Source: Bacteroidales bacterium
Lineage (GTDB): Bacteria > Bacteroidota > Bacteroidia > Bacteroidales > JAGOPY01
Assembly: GCA_030638325.1 (NCBI GenBank)
Contig: DAOWEV010000104.1
Location: 1-9,646 of the forward strand
Length of the DNA: 9,646 bases
Direction of reading: 5' to 3'
Position numbers and translations under genes: made by a program. The notes beneath the pieces were generated by a model. It made no database searches, was not told where the DNA came from, and was given only the letters and a program-made list of their open reading frames with translations. Positions 1 through 6,678 of this stretch are shown here, piece by piece. Position 1 is the first letter of the stretch. Every line of letters begins with the position of its first letter.

Positions 1-2384
1 CGAAAATTATAATCCACCCCTAATGTCCATGGAATAGTGAAATCGACATAGGCTCCATAATCGATCTCATCGTAGCCCGTAGGATTGATCATCCTGGCAG
101 TTGCATCATTGGCAAGGTCCACCTGGCTGTCGTCGGAACCCTGCTTGGAACTAAAATTCATACCAATGGAAAAATCCAGGCCGGTCAGCCTGAACAACCG
201 CTGGTCCGTAAGGATCAGCGCCTGGTCAATATCATGACTCCGCCCGTTTTCCTCAGTGACATACGCATAGGGATTGAAGACACCCCCGAAACGAAGGCTC
301 ACCTTTCTTTTAAAAAAACTGGTATTTCCGCTCATCCTGACGGTGGACCATTTCAGGGAATCCTTGAAGATATTATAGTTGGTAGAAAAATTCAGGTTGT
401 CCAGAAGCTTGACCTTGGTAACATCTTCAACAGTATCCGAACGGGGTTTCAGCTTCATTTCAATATTATTCTTTAGAGAGAGGCTAACGGATCCCGAACG
501 TCCGGAAGGCACCGGGGTACGAAAGATGGATTCATCAAATTGCGAAAAGGTATGGGTTCTGCCCGTGGAATCAATCTGCACTTCCTGGTAGTAGTTTGGT
601 ACAATATCAGACATATCCGGGACGAAACTGAAGCTTGCGCTGGGTGATATTACATGCCTGATTGCCTCAATGCGGGACTTCTCACGGAACTGGTACATCC
701 CATAAATTCTCGGGGTAAAGGTTAATCCCACACTGGGGACAAAAGCATGCGCATACCGGAGTTCGGGTACTGTATCCACAATCAGGGTATCAACAACCCG
801 TCCATCAGGATATTGGTAGTCTTCGATCCACTGGGGATATATTGATTTGGTGAAAACAACACCAGAATACCTTACACTGGGAGAAAGAGTAAAATAATTG
901 AGGAAGTTCAGGGCCAGGCTGGCTGGTATATTGTGAGCGTAGCCATTGTAAAAATCTTCCGGCTGGGTGCTTGTGAAAAGCGAGTCGGTGATTGTGCTAA
1001 GCTTATTTTCAAGCTGGGCCGTATAGGAGACCTGAAATTTTTCATACCAGCGCGGACTTCCGACTGCATTTCTTCTTTTCAGGGGATAGATCCTGTTCAT
1101 ATTGAAATTCACCGAAGGCAGATTCAAATCCATCATCTTGGTCTGGCTGTTCTGTGTGGCATTCATACTCGCAGACAGGTTAAATGGTGAGTTCGGGAAA
1201 ATCCTGGAATAAGAGACACTGGATCTTTTCGTACTGCGCAGCACATTATTAATGTTGTGGCTATGGTTCTGGTCGTAGGAAGAAGTAGTAAAATCCACGC
1301 TGGCCCTGAATGATTGATTTGGATTTGCCCGGGAATCCTGCCCATGGGTCCATCGTATGGCAACATCCCTGGACTTGCTGTAATTCTCCAGTCCGGGTTC
1401 CCCTATAATATTTTCCATATAATTTACACCAAAACTACCGTTGAATTTGTAATTCTTCTTGTAGTTACTCCTGGTCCTGATCCCCCAGGTCCCATTGGTA
1501 TAAATATCACCGGTTATGGCCAGGTCAAAATAATCATTAAGAGAGAAATAGAATCCACCGTTCCGAAGATAAAATCCGCGCCTTTCTTCTTCACCATAGG
1601 TTGGCAGAAGGAAACCAGACTGGCTCGTACGGGTAGACGGGAAAAAGCCAAATGGAATGCCAAGAGGAAGGGGTACGTCCTCAAGAACAATATATGCAGG
1701 TCCGGCTATAATCTTGTCACCCGGTATCGATTTCGCCTTGGTAAGTGCAATGTAAAAGTGTGGATGAGGCGCATCACAGGTGGTGTACTTTCCATTTTTC
1801 ATGTGGATATGACCATTTGGATGCCGCTTGGTAATGGCACTATGAAGGTAGCCACCCTCCTGTTCAGTGAAAATATCCGTAATGAGCCCTTTTTTTGTCC
1901 GGAAATTATAAGAAAGCTTCTTGCATTGAAAAGTTTCCGAACCTTCAGAAAATTCAGGTTTTCCAATTTCAATTCCCATACTGTCTATGGTCCCCCGGGC
2001 AAACACCGCCTCATTCCCCATATTAAACTCAATGTAGTCAGCATTAAGGGTGATCTCCTTGTATTGAATGGTGGCCTCTCCATAAAGGTATACTTTTTGC
2101 TCCTGGATGGAATATACAGTGGAATCACTGGCATTGTAATTAACAGGAGCATCCACGGCCTGCTTTTTACCCACATCATGGAGTGTATCAGAGGCAAGTG
2201 CAAGTTCAGGTGAGTCAAAGGTTATTAACAGGTCAGTGCTGTCTGAAGCCGGAGCTCCCTGTAAGGTATCGGCTTCCGGCATAGCAGTTTCCGCTGCTAA
2301 TCCGGGTTCCTGAGCGGTTGCAACAAAACCAGGGGCCCAAAAAAACAGGTTAATGAAAAGAAACTGGAGTAGTTTTGCAGACAA
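1..2384 (-). CDS. lptD: LPS-assembly outer-membrane protein LptD, Bacteroidota type (C-terminus off window)
   Basis: LptD is the outer-membrane barrel that places lipopolysaccharide in the outer leaflet at the end of the Lpt pathway. Reading the minus strand gives about 794 uninterrupted residues to the left edge. Residues 1-24 look like a signal peptide (start MSAKLLQFLFINLFFW, likely cut after ATA before QEP). A low-complexity linker follows. Residues about 90-210 resemble the LptA/OstA-like periplasmic domain (KVYLYGEATIQYKEITLNAD), including the family-typical TTCDAPHPHFY at 201-211. The rest is rich in alternating aromatic and polar beta strands, as in a barrel, ending with IPWTLGVDYNF. 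The start is inferred to be TTG at 2384: an in-frame stop lies only two codons upstream, and the first in-frame ATG (residue 35) would remove the signal peptide. Only two cysteines are visible (154 and 203). The gene is divergent from the amidase. The family is clear; the exact start is less so. Confidence 0.9.
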   Translation of the reverse strand, partial: MSAKLLQFLFINLFFWAPGFVATAQEPGLAAETAMPEADTLQGAPASDSTDLLITFDSPELALASDTLHDVGKKQAVDAPVNYNASDSTVYSIQEQKVYLYGEATIQYKEITLNADYIEFNMGNEAVFARGTIDSMGIEIGKPEFSEGSETFQCKKLSYNFRTKKGLITDIFTEQEGGYLHSAITKRHPNGHIHMKNGKYTTCDAPHPHFYIALTKAKSIPGDKIIAGPAYIVLEDVPLPLGIPFGFFPSTRTSQSGFLLPTYGEEERRGFYLRNGGFYFSLNDYFDLAITGDIYTNGTWGIRTRSNYKKNYKFNGSFGVNYMENIIGEPGLENYSKSRDVAIRWTHGQDSRANPNQSFRASVDFTTSSYDQNHSHNINNVLRSTKRSSVSYSRIFPNSPFNLSASMNATQNSQTKMMDLNLPSVNFNMNRIYPLKRRNAVGSPRWYEKFQVSYTAQLENKLSTITDSLFTSTQPEDFYNGYAHNIPASLALNFLNYFTLSPSVRYSGVVFTKSIYPQWIEDYQYPDGRVVDTLIVDTVPELRYAHAFVPSVGLTFTPRIYGMYQFREKSRIEAIRHVISPSASFSFVPDMSDIVPNYYQEVQIDSTGRTHTFSQFDESIFRTPVPSGRSGSVSLSLKNNIEMKLKPRSDTVEDVTKVKLLDNLNFSTNYNIFKDSLKWSTVRMSGNTSFFKRKVSLRFGGVFNPYAYVTEENGRSHDIDQALILTDQRLFRLTGLDFSIGMNFSSKQGSDDSQVDLANDATARMINPTGYDEIDYGAYVDFTIPWTLGVDYNF

Positions 2385-2403
2385 CTTTTATATGCTATTT
2401 TTG
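2374..2403 (+). promoter_or_regulatory. Candidate Bacteroidota-type promoter for the amidase-MCE operon
   Basis: TTTG at 2374-2377, an 18-base spacer and TATTTTTG at 2396-2403 match the TTTG / TAnnTTTG promoter pattern exactly. Transcription would begin near 2410, about 48 bases before the ATG at 2458. This supports 2458 over the in-frame ATG at 2353, which would lie upstream of the promoter. It overlaps the first codons of lptD on the other strand. Confidence 0.5.
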
Positions 2404-2439
2404 TACGGGTCCTATTATTATAGAAAGGGTAAAACTAAT

Positions 2440-2469
2440 CAAATTAACCGAGATTTGATGGTTAACAAA
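2440..2469 (-). promoter_or_regulatory. Candidate Bacteroidota-type promoter for lptD
   Basis: On the minus strand, TTTG (plus-strand 2469-2466) is followed after 18 bases by TTAATTTG (2447-2440), one mismatch from the TAnnTTTG -7 element of Bacteroidota housekeeping promoters. Transcription would begin near 2433, leaving a leader of about 50 bases before the TTG start at 2384. The -33 element lies inside the first codons of the amidase gene. This is motif matching only. Confidence 0.4.
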
Positions 2470-3651
2470 AGCGTGAAACCACTGTTGAATAAACGATTAT
2501 TAGGGATATTTCTTGTATCCCTTCTGACCTTATTAAATGATCCTCAGCTATTGGCTGCAGATGATCCGGTTGACAAAGTGGATGTGGTGGTTCTTGATGC
2601 CGGACATGGGGGAAAGGATCCTGGAGCACTGGGTAAGAATTCGAGGGAAAAAGATATAGTACTGGCAATTACCCTTAAGGTCGGAAAATACATCGAGGAA
2701 AATATCCCGGATGTCAGGGTCATCTATACCAGGGATAAAGATGAATTTATCGAGCTTCATGAGCGGGCCAATATTGCCAATAGAAATAATGCCGACCTCT
2801 TTATTTCAATCCATGCCAACTGGTGGAGCAATGTCAATTCTATTGGCGCAGAGACTTATACCATGGGTACCTCTGACGATTCCAGAAACCTGCAGGTTGC
2901 CATGAAGGAGAATTCTGTGATCACCCTGGAGGAAGATTATACTACCAATTACGAAGGATTCGACCCCAATTCGGCAGAATCATACATTATTTTTAACCTG
3001 ATGCAAAAAACTTTCCTGCAGCAGAGTGTGGACTTTGCCGGCCTTGTTCAGGATCAATTCCGCAATAGGGCCAATAGAAAGGACCGGGGGGTGAAACAGG
3101 AAAGATTCCTTGTACTCTGGCGTACAACCATGCCATCTGTATTGGTTGAAACCGGTTTTATATCCAATTCTAAAGAAGAATCATACCTGAAATCAAAACA
3201 GGGCCAGGAATATATTGCTTCAGCCATATACAGGGCCTTCAAGGAATACAAGGAAGATATAGAGGAAAGAAGCACCTATACAAACAATGTGCCTGCAACT
3301 GTGGATAAGTCCAGCCGTAAAGTCCCCGACCGGGAGATCAGACCGAAGGCCATCCTCCAGAGATCAACCGAACCAATAGCCAGTGGTGACAGTTCTGTAT
3401 ATTATATGGTACAGGTGCTGACAACAACGCTGACCAGACCGCTCGATGACCAGACTTTCAGCAATTATGGACATGTATCAGAATTCAAGATCAATAATCT
3501 ATATAAATATGCCGTCGGAAAATCAACCTCCTATAAGCAAATATCCGAATCTCTGAATCAAGTTTGTGAAGACTTTCCAGGAGCCTTCATAATTGCCGTC
3601 CAGGCTGGTAAAATTATTCCTTTAGAGGAAGCCCGTAAGCAAAATAAATAG
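2458..3651 (+). CDS. N-acetylmuramoyl-L-alanine amidase (Amidase_3, zinc-dependent), with C-terminal SPOR-like region
   Basis: This enzyme cuts the amide bond between N-acetylmuramic acid and the stem peptide of peptidoglycan; relatives act in daughter-cell separation. The protein is 397 residues from ATG 2458. Residues about 1-33 form a signal peptide (basic start, hydrophobic LLGIFLVSLLTLL, cleavage near LLA/A). The catalytic domain spans about 42-265. Expected zinc ligands are His50 in LDAGHGG, Glu64 in SREKD and His119 in SIHAN; the catalytic glutamate is Glu231 in LVETGFISN. An insert of roughly 135-190 (containing YEGFDPNSAESYIIF) sits where related AmiB/AmiC enzymes carry an autoinhibitory helix, so it may gate the active site (inference). 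After a polar linker, residues about 314-390 (YYMVQVLTTT...) resemble a divergent SPOR-like glycan-binding domain. A longer frame from ATG 2353 exists, but it would bury the signal peptide and start upstream of the likely promoter. It probably shares a transcript with the MCE gene. Confidence 0.93.
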   Translation: MVNKSVKPLLNKRLLGIFLVSLLTLLNDPQLLAADDPVDKVDVVVLDAGHGGKDPGALGKNSREKDIVLAITLKVGKYIEENIPDVRVIYTRDKDEFIELHERANIANRNNADLFISIHANWWSNVNSIGAETYTMGTSDDSRNLQVAMKENSVITLEEDYTTNYEGFDPNSAESYIIFNLMQKTFLQQSVDFAGLVQDQFRNRANRKDRGVKQERFLVLWRTTMPSVLVETGFISNSKEESYLKSKQGQEYIASAIYRAFKEYKEDIEERSTYTNNVPATVDKSSRKVPDREIRPKAILQRSTEPIASGDSSVYYMVQVLTTTLTRPLDDQTFSNYGHVSEFKINNLYKYAVGKSTSYKQISESLNQVCEDFPGAFIIAVQAGKIIPLEEARKQNK

Positions 3652-3679
3652 TAACTTTAAGATTCACTTTCTAAGCACT

Positions 3680-4633
3680 ATGAAAATCTCCAGCGAAGCA
3701 AAAATAGGGATCATTATCACCATTGCAATTGCGGTGACCATATGGGGACTGAACTTCCTGAAGGGGAGGAACATCTTAAAAGGCGTTAATACCTATTATG
3801 CTATTTACGAAGAAGTCGGCGGACTCGAGAAGAACAATAAGATCTTTATCAGCGGATACCAGGTTGGACAGGTGGGAGATATTTATTTTAATCAGGATGG
3901 AAGCAGGAACCTGATTGTTTTGCTGGGAATTGAAAAAGCTCATGAAATCCCCCTGAATTCAGAAGCTGTTCTATATGATGCAGATTTCATGGGGACCAAA
4001 GCCATTCGGATTAAAATGTCGGAATCAGACCAGTTCTATCAACCCGGGGATACGGTTTTATGCCGGATACAACTGGGACTAACAGCCCAGCTCGAGAACC
4101 AACTTCTACCCGTAAAAGATAAAGCCGAAAGCCTGATCGTTACCATCGATTCCCTAATGTCCGCAATGAATTATGTTTTCGACAGGCATACCTCAGACAT
4201 GCTGCAGGCCTCTATTCAGAACCTTGAATCCAGTACACAGGGAATTAAGAACATGCTTTCAGATCAGGGGAAACTTACCAGTATGATCGGACACCTGGAA
4301 GCCATCACACTCAATCTGAAGAACCATAACGAACAATTGGCTTCTGCCATGAGTAATATTGAATCAATCACTGATTCCATCGCCCGGTCCGAGCTTAAGT
4401 CAACCATTTCCAATACCAATAAAACACTTGAAGAAACATATCAGATCATGGAGAAGATAAACCATGGTGAAGGTACGCTGGGTATGCTGGTTAATAACGA
4501 CTCCCTGTATCAGAATATAACCTCTCTTTCCCTGGAACTGGATCTCCTTTTAAAAGACCTGCAGGAGAATCCCAAAAAGTATGTTAATGTTTCTGTTTTC
4601 AGTAAATCAGATAAGAAGAAAAAAGAAAAATGA
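3680..4633 (+). CDS. MlaD-family MCE-domain protein, inner-membrane anchored
   Basis: MCE proteins such as MlaD form rings that carry phospholipids or other hydrophobic molecules across the periplasm. This one is 317 residues. A single N-terminal membrane helix lies at about 8-27 (IGIIITIAIAVTIWGLNFLK). The MCE domain follows at about 37-115, with YYAIYEEVGGLEKNNKIFISGYQVGQV near its start and DADFMGTKAIRI near its end. Residues about 140-295 are largely helical and coiled-coil-like, with GEGTLGMLVNNDSLY at 264-278. The tail ENPKKYVNVSVFSKSDKKKKEK is strongly basic. The gene starts 28 bases after the amidase stop, so the two are probably co-transcribed. No permease or ATPase partner (MlaE/MlaF type) is in the window, so the substrate cannot be assigned. 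Confidence 0.9.
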   Translation: MKISSEAKIGIIITIAIAVTIWGLNFLKGRNILKGVNTYYAIYEEVGGLEKNNKIFISGYQVGQVGDIYFNQDGSRNLIVLLGIEKAHEIPLNSEAVLYDADFMGTKAIRIKMSESDQFYQPGDTVLCRIQLGLTAQLENQLLPVKDKAESLIVTIDSLMSAMNYVFDRHTSDMLQASIQNLESSTQGIKNMLSDQGKLTSMIGHLEAITLNLKNHNEQLASAMSNIESITDSIARSELKSTISNTNKTLEETYQIMEKINHGEGTLGMLVNNDSLYQNITSLSLELDLLLKDLQENPKKYVNVSVFSKSDKKKKEK

Positions 4634-4819
4634 TCCGCAGCAGAAAAAATCTGATCTTTTAGGCAATTTGTAAGCCGTAAATCTTTGATTTTTTTTGACG
4701 AATTTTTCAATTCCCAACATTCAATTGAACCTATCTCTTTAATTAAGAATTTATAAATAATTAAGTAACAATTTATTAAGAATAAAAGGTCTTAAATAAT
4801 TGAATTTCAATAGCTTATA

Positions 4820-4837
4820 TTTTTTTTTTTTTTTTTT
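4820..4837 (+). repeat. Homopolymer run of 18 T
   Basis: Eighteen consecutive T residues lie about 150 bases upstream of dnaA. The run sits in the loop between 7-base inverted arms AGCTTAT (4812-4818) and ATAAGCT (4846-4852). The length may vary between cells or be a sequencing or assembly approximation. Confidence 0.9.
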
Positions 4838-4926
4838 GAATTTTAATAAGCTGATACTAAACCGTATAAGGTTTATTATTAAAAAACAAGGCTCTCTCAA
4901 CTTTTTTTTTAATGATTTTTTCACAA

Positions 4927-4938
4927 CCTTAGCTAAGG
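4927..4938. promoter_or_regulatory. 12-base perfect palindrome upstream of dnaA, possible operator
   Basis: CCTTAGCTAAGG is a perfect palindrome ending 49 bases before the preferred dnaA ATG. It includes G/C pairs, so it is less easily explained by AT-richness than the other dyads here. A relaxed DnaA-box match, TTTTTCACA (4917-4925, fitting TTWTNCACA), ends one base before it. Binding by a regulator, perhaps DnaA itself nearby, is inference from position only. Confidence 0.3.
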
Positions 4939-4987
4939 ATTAAAGGGTGGACTCAATTTACTTAGAATCGTATAAATTTTTTTGCTA

Positions 4988-6409
4988 ATGCATGAAGAGG
5001 TTTGGAACAGATGCCTGAAGATTATTAAAGATAATGTTCCCTCGATTAGTTATAGGACCTGGTTTGAACCAATCATTCCTTTAAAGCTTGAAAGTAATAT
5101 TCTCACCATTCAGGTACCAAGCCCTTTTTTCTACGAATACCTTGAAGAACAGTATATTGATATCCTGAGGAAGGTACTGAGGAAAGAACTGGGATACGAA
5201 GCCAAGCTGGAGTATAGTGTAGTCATGGAAAACAATGGCTATTCCAATTCCAAGCCTTATACGGTAAAGCTGCCTGCCCGGAACCAGAAAGAACTAAAGA
5301 ACAGACCCGTTTCCCTTCCCATTGATGCAGAAGGTACGACGATAAAGAACCCGTTTATCATACCCGGGTTAAAGAAGCTGAATATCGACCCGATGCTGAA
5401 TCCGGAAAATTCCTTTACCAATTTCGTGGAAGGTGACTGCAACCGCCTTGCCCGGTCAGCAGGTTATGCGGTTGCTAACAATCCCGGAGGGACAGCCTTC
5501 AATCCATTGTTGATCTATGGAGAATCCGGACTTGGAAAAACGCACCTCGCCCAGGCCATCGGGATCCAGGTCAAGGAAGAATTCCAGGAAAAAACAGTGT
5601 TGTATGTAAACGCAAACAAATTCCAGACACAATTCGTCGATTCCATCAGGAATAATAATAAAAATGATTTTATCCATTTCTACCAGATGATAGATGTCCT
5701 GGTCATCGATGATGTTCATGAATTTGCCGGCAAGGAAAAAACCCAGGATGCATTCTTTCATATTTTCAACCATCTTCACCAGAGTGGCAAACAGCTGATC
5801 CTGACCTCGGACAAACCCCCGGTTGAATTGCAGGGCCTTGAACAGCGCCTCCTTTCAAGATTCAAGTGGGGATTGGCAGCCGATCTTCAGATTCCCGATT
5901 TCGAGACACGGATAGCCATTCTCAAACAGAAAATATATAAAGACGGTATCGTCCTGCCGGAAGATGTAATTGAATACATCGCAACACATATCACGGATAA
6001 TATCAGGGAACTGGAAGGAGCCCTGATCTCCCTGCTGGCTCAATCCACACTCAACAAAAAAGAGATCACCCTTACTCTTGCCAAGGATATGATCGACAAA
6101 CTGATCAAGAATACCAAACGGGAAATCAGTATCGATTATATTCAGAAGGTGGTTTGCAATTATTTTAATATACCCTTAGACCATATCCAGTCCAAAACCA
6201 GAAAGCGTGAGATTGTTCAGGCAAGGCAGGTAGCTATGTTCTTCTCCAAAAGCCTGACCAAGGCCTCACTGGCAACCATCGGATCCCAGATTGGGGGCAA
6301 AGACCATGCAACTGTCCTGCATGCTTGTAAAACCGTTAACAATCTGATCGAAACAGACAAGCGTTTCCGGATTCAGGTTGATGAGATAGAAAAGAAGCTT
6401 AAGATATAA
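4988..6409 (+). CDS. dnaA: Chromosomal replication initiator protein DnaA
   Basis: DnaA binds origin DNA, forms an ATP-dependent filament, melts the duplex and recruits the helicase. From ATG 4988 the protein is 473 residues, the usual length. Domain I covers about 1-75 (EVWNRCLKIIKDN, YRTWFEPI). A linker follows to about 130. The AAA+ domain has Walker A GESGLGKT (178-185), Walker B VLVIDDVHEF (237-246), sensor 1 LILTSD (270-275), the arginine finger in LLSRF (Arg291) and sensor 2 NIRELEGAL (Arg340). The DNA-binding domain IV ends with the signature IGGKDHATVLHA at about 435-446. A TTG two codons upstream (4982) is an alternative start, but ATG is preferred. All key residues are present. Unusually, the frame continues past the TAA into transporter-like sequence. 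Confidence 0.98.
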   Translation: MHEEVWNRCLKIIKDNVPSISYRTWFEPIIPLKLESNILTIQVPSPFFYEYLEEQYIDILRKVLRKELGYEAKLEYSVVMENNGYSNSKPYTVKLPARNQKELKNRPVSLPIDAEGTTIKNPFIIPGLKKLNIDPMLNPENSFTNFVEGDCNRLARSAGYAVANNPGGTAFNPLLIYGESGLGKTHLAQAIGIQVKEEFQEKTVLYVNANKFQTQFVDSIRNNNKNDFIHFYQMIDVLVIDDVHEFAGKEKTQDAFFHIFNHLHQSGKQLILTSDKPPVELQGLEQRLLSRFKWGLAADLQIPDFETRIAILKQKIYKDGIVLPEDVIEYIATHITDNIRELEGALISLLAQSTLNKKEITLTLAKDMIDKLIKNTKREISIDYIQKVVCNYFNIPLDHIQSKTRKREIVQARQVAMFFSKSLTKASLATIGSQIGGKDHATVLHACKTVNNLIETDKRFRIQVDEIEKKLKI

Positions 6410-6676
6410 TCACCCTCCAGCGCCTTGTTATTGGGTGCACTCCTGGGAGCTGTTAATTTCGGCTCTATCTATTTCCTTGTTAAAACATTGAATTACACGC
6501 ATCCACAACATGGTACGATTGACAGTTCAGTGGTTTTCGAAATAAATAATATTGGAATTGTAGCATTATCCGTTATTTTGGGGATGTTGATATTCCAGGA
6601 AAAATTATCCAGAATAAATGTGGCTGGCATCACCGTCTGTATCATTGCCACTATCCTCCTGGCATATGCCGGATAA
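6410..6676 (+). pseudogene. C-terminal remnant of an EamA/DMT-family transporter
   Basis: The frame directly after the dnaA stop encodes about 88 residues that resemble only the end of a ten-helix drug/metabolite (EamA) transporter. Three hydrophobic segments are visible: LLLGALLGAVNFGSIYFLV, SVVFEINNIGIVALSVILGM and VAGITVCIIATILLAYAG. Between the last two lies LIFQEKLSRIN, matching the EamA pattern in which a short basic loop precedes the final helix. Full-length members are near 280-300 residues, so about two thirds is missing. There is no ATG at the front; the first possible start is TTG at 6425 (83 residues). The piece ends 2 bases before yigZ, a spacing typical of an intact operon, which suggests the 3' part kept its original neighbour while the 5' part was lost. 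A functional three-helix protein is possible but less likely. Confidence 0.65.
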
Positions 6677-6678
6677 AT

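Larger units (their letters stand above)
4634..4987 (+). other. AT-rich intergenic region upstream of dnaA
   Basis: No gene is apparent here. The stretch is much more AT-rich than its flanks and has T-tracts on the plus strand at 4689-4696, 4820-4837 (18 T), 4902-4910 and 4977-4983. Dyads include TTCAATTGAA (4720-4729), TTTATT-AAG-AATAAA (4772-4786), ATTGAATTTCAAT (4799-4811), AGCTTAT/ATAAGCT arms around the 18-T run (4812-4818 and 4846-4852), TAAACC/GGTTTA (4858-4863 and 4870-4875) and CCTTAGCTAAGG (4927-4938). It must contain the dnaA promoter, but I could not place a convincing TTTG / TAnnTTTG pair. No exact DnaA box (TTATCCACA) occurs, so calling this the replication origin is not supported. 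One relaxed match, TTTTTCACA, lies at 4917-4925. Confidence 0.6.

Noticed and set aside
1314..2213. A 299-codon open frame on the plus strand
   Set aside because: It lies wholly opposite lptD, whose minus-strand translation has a signal peptide and family motifs. The plus-strand product has no recognisable domain and looks like a shadow frame.
2353..2457. Longer N-terminus for the amidase from ATG 2353
   Set aside because: It would lie upstream of the best promoter match, overlap lptD and place 35 extra residues before a good signal peptide.
4641..4696. Possible terminator after the MCE gene ending in an 8-T run
   Set aside because: No stable GC-rich stem directly precedes the T-run.
4982..4987. 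TTG start for dnaA two codons upstream
   Set aside because: ATG at 4988 gives a normal DnaA N-terminus; the TTG adds only two residues.
6606..6614. TTATCCAGA as a DnaA box
   Set aside because: One mismatch from the consensus, isolated and inside transporter-like coding sequence.
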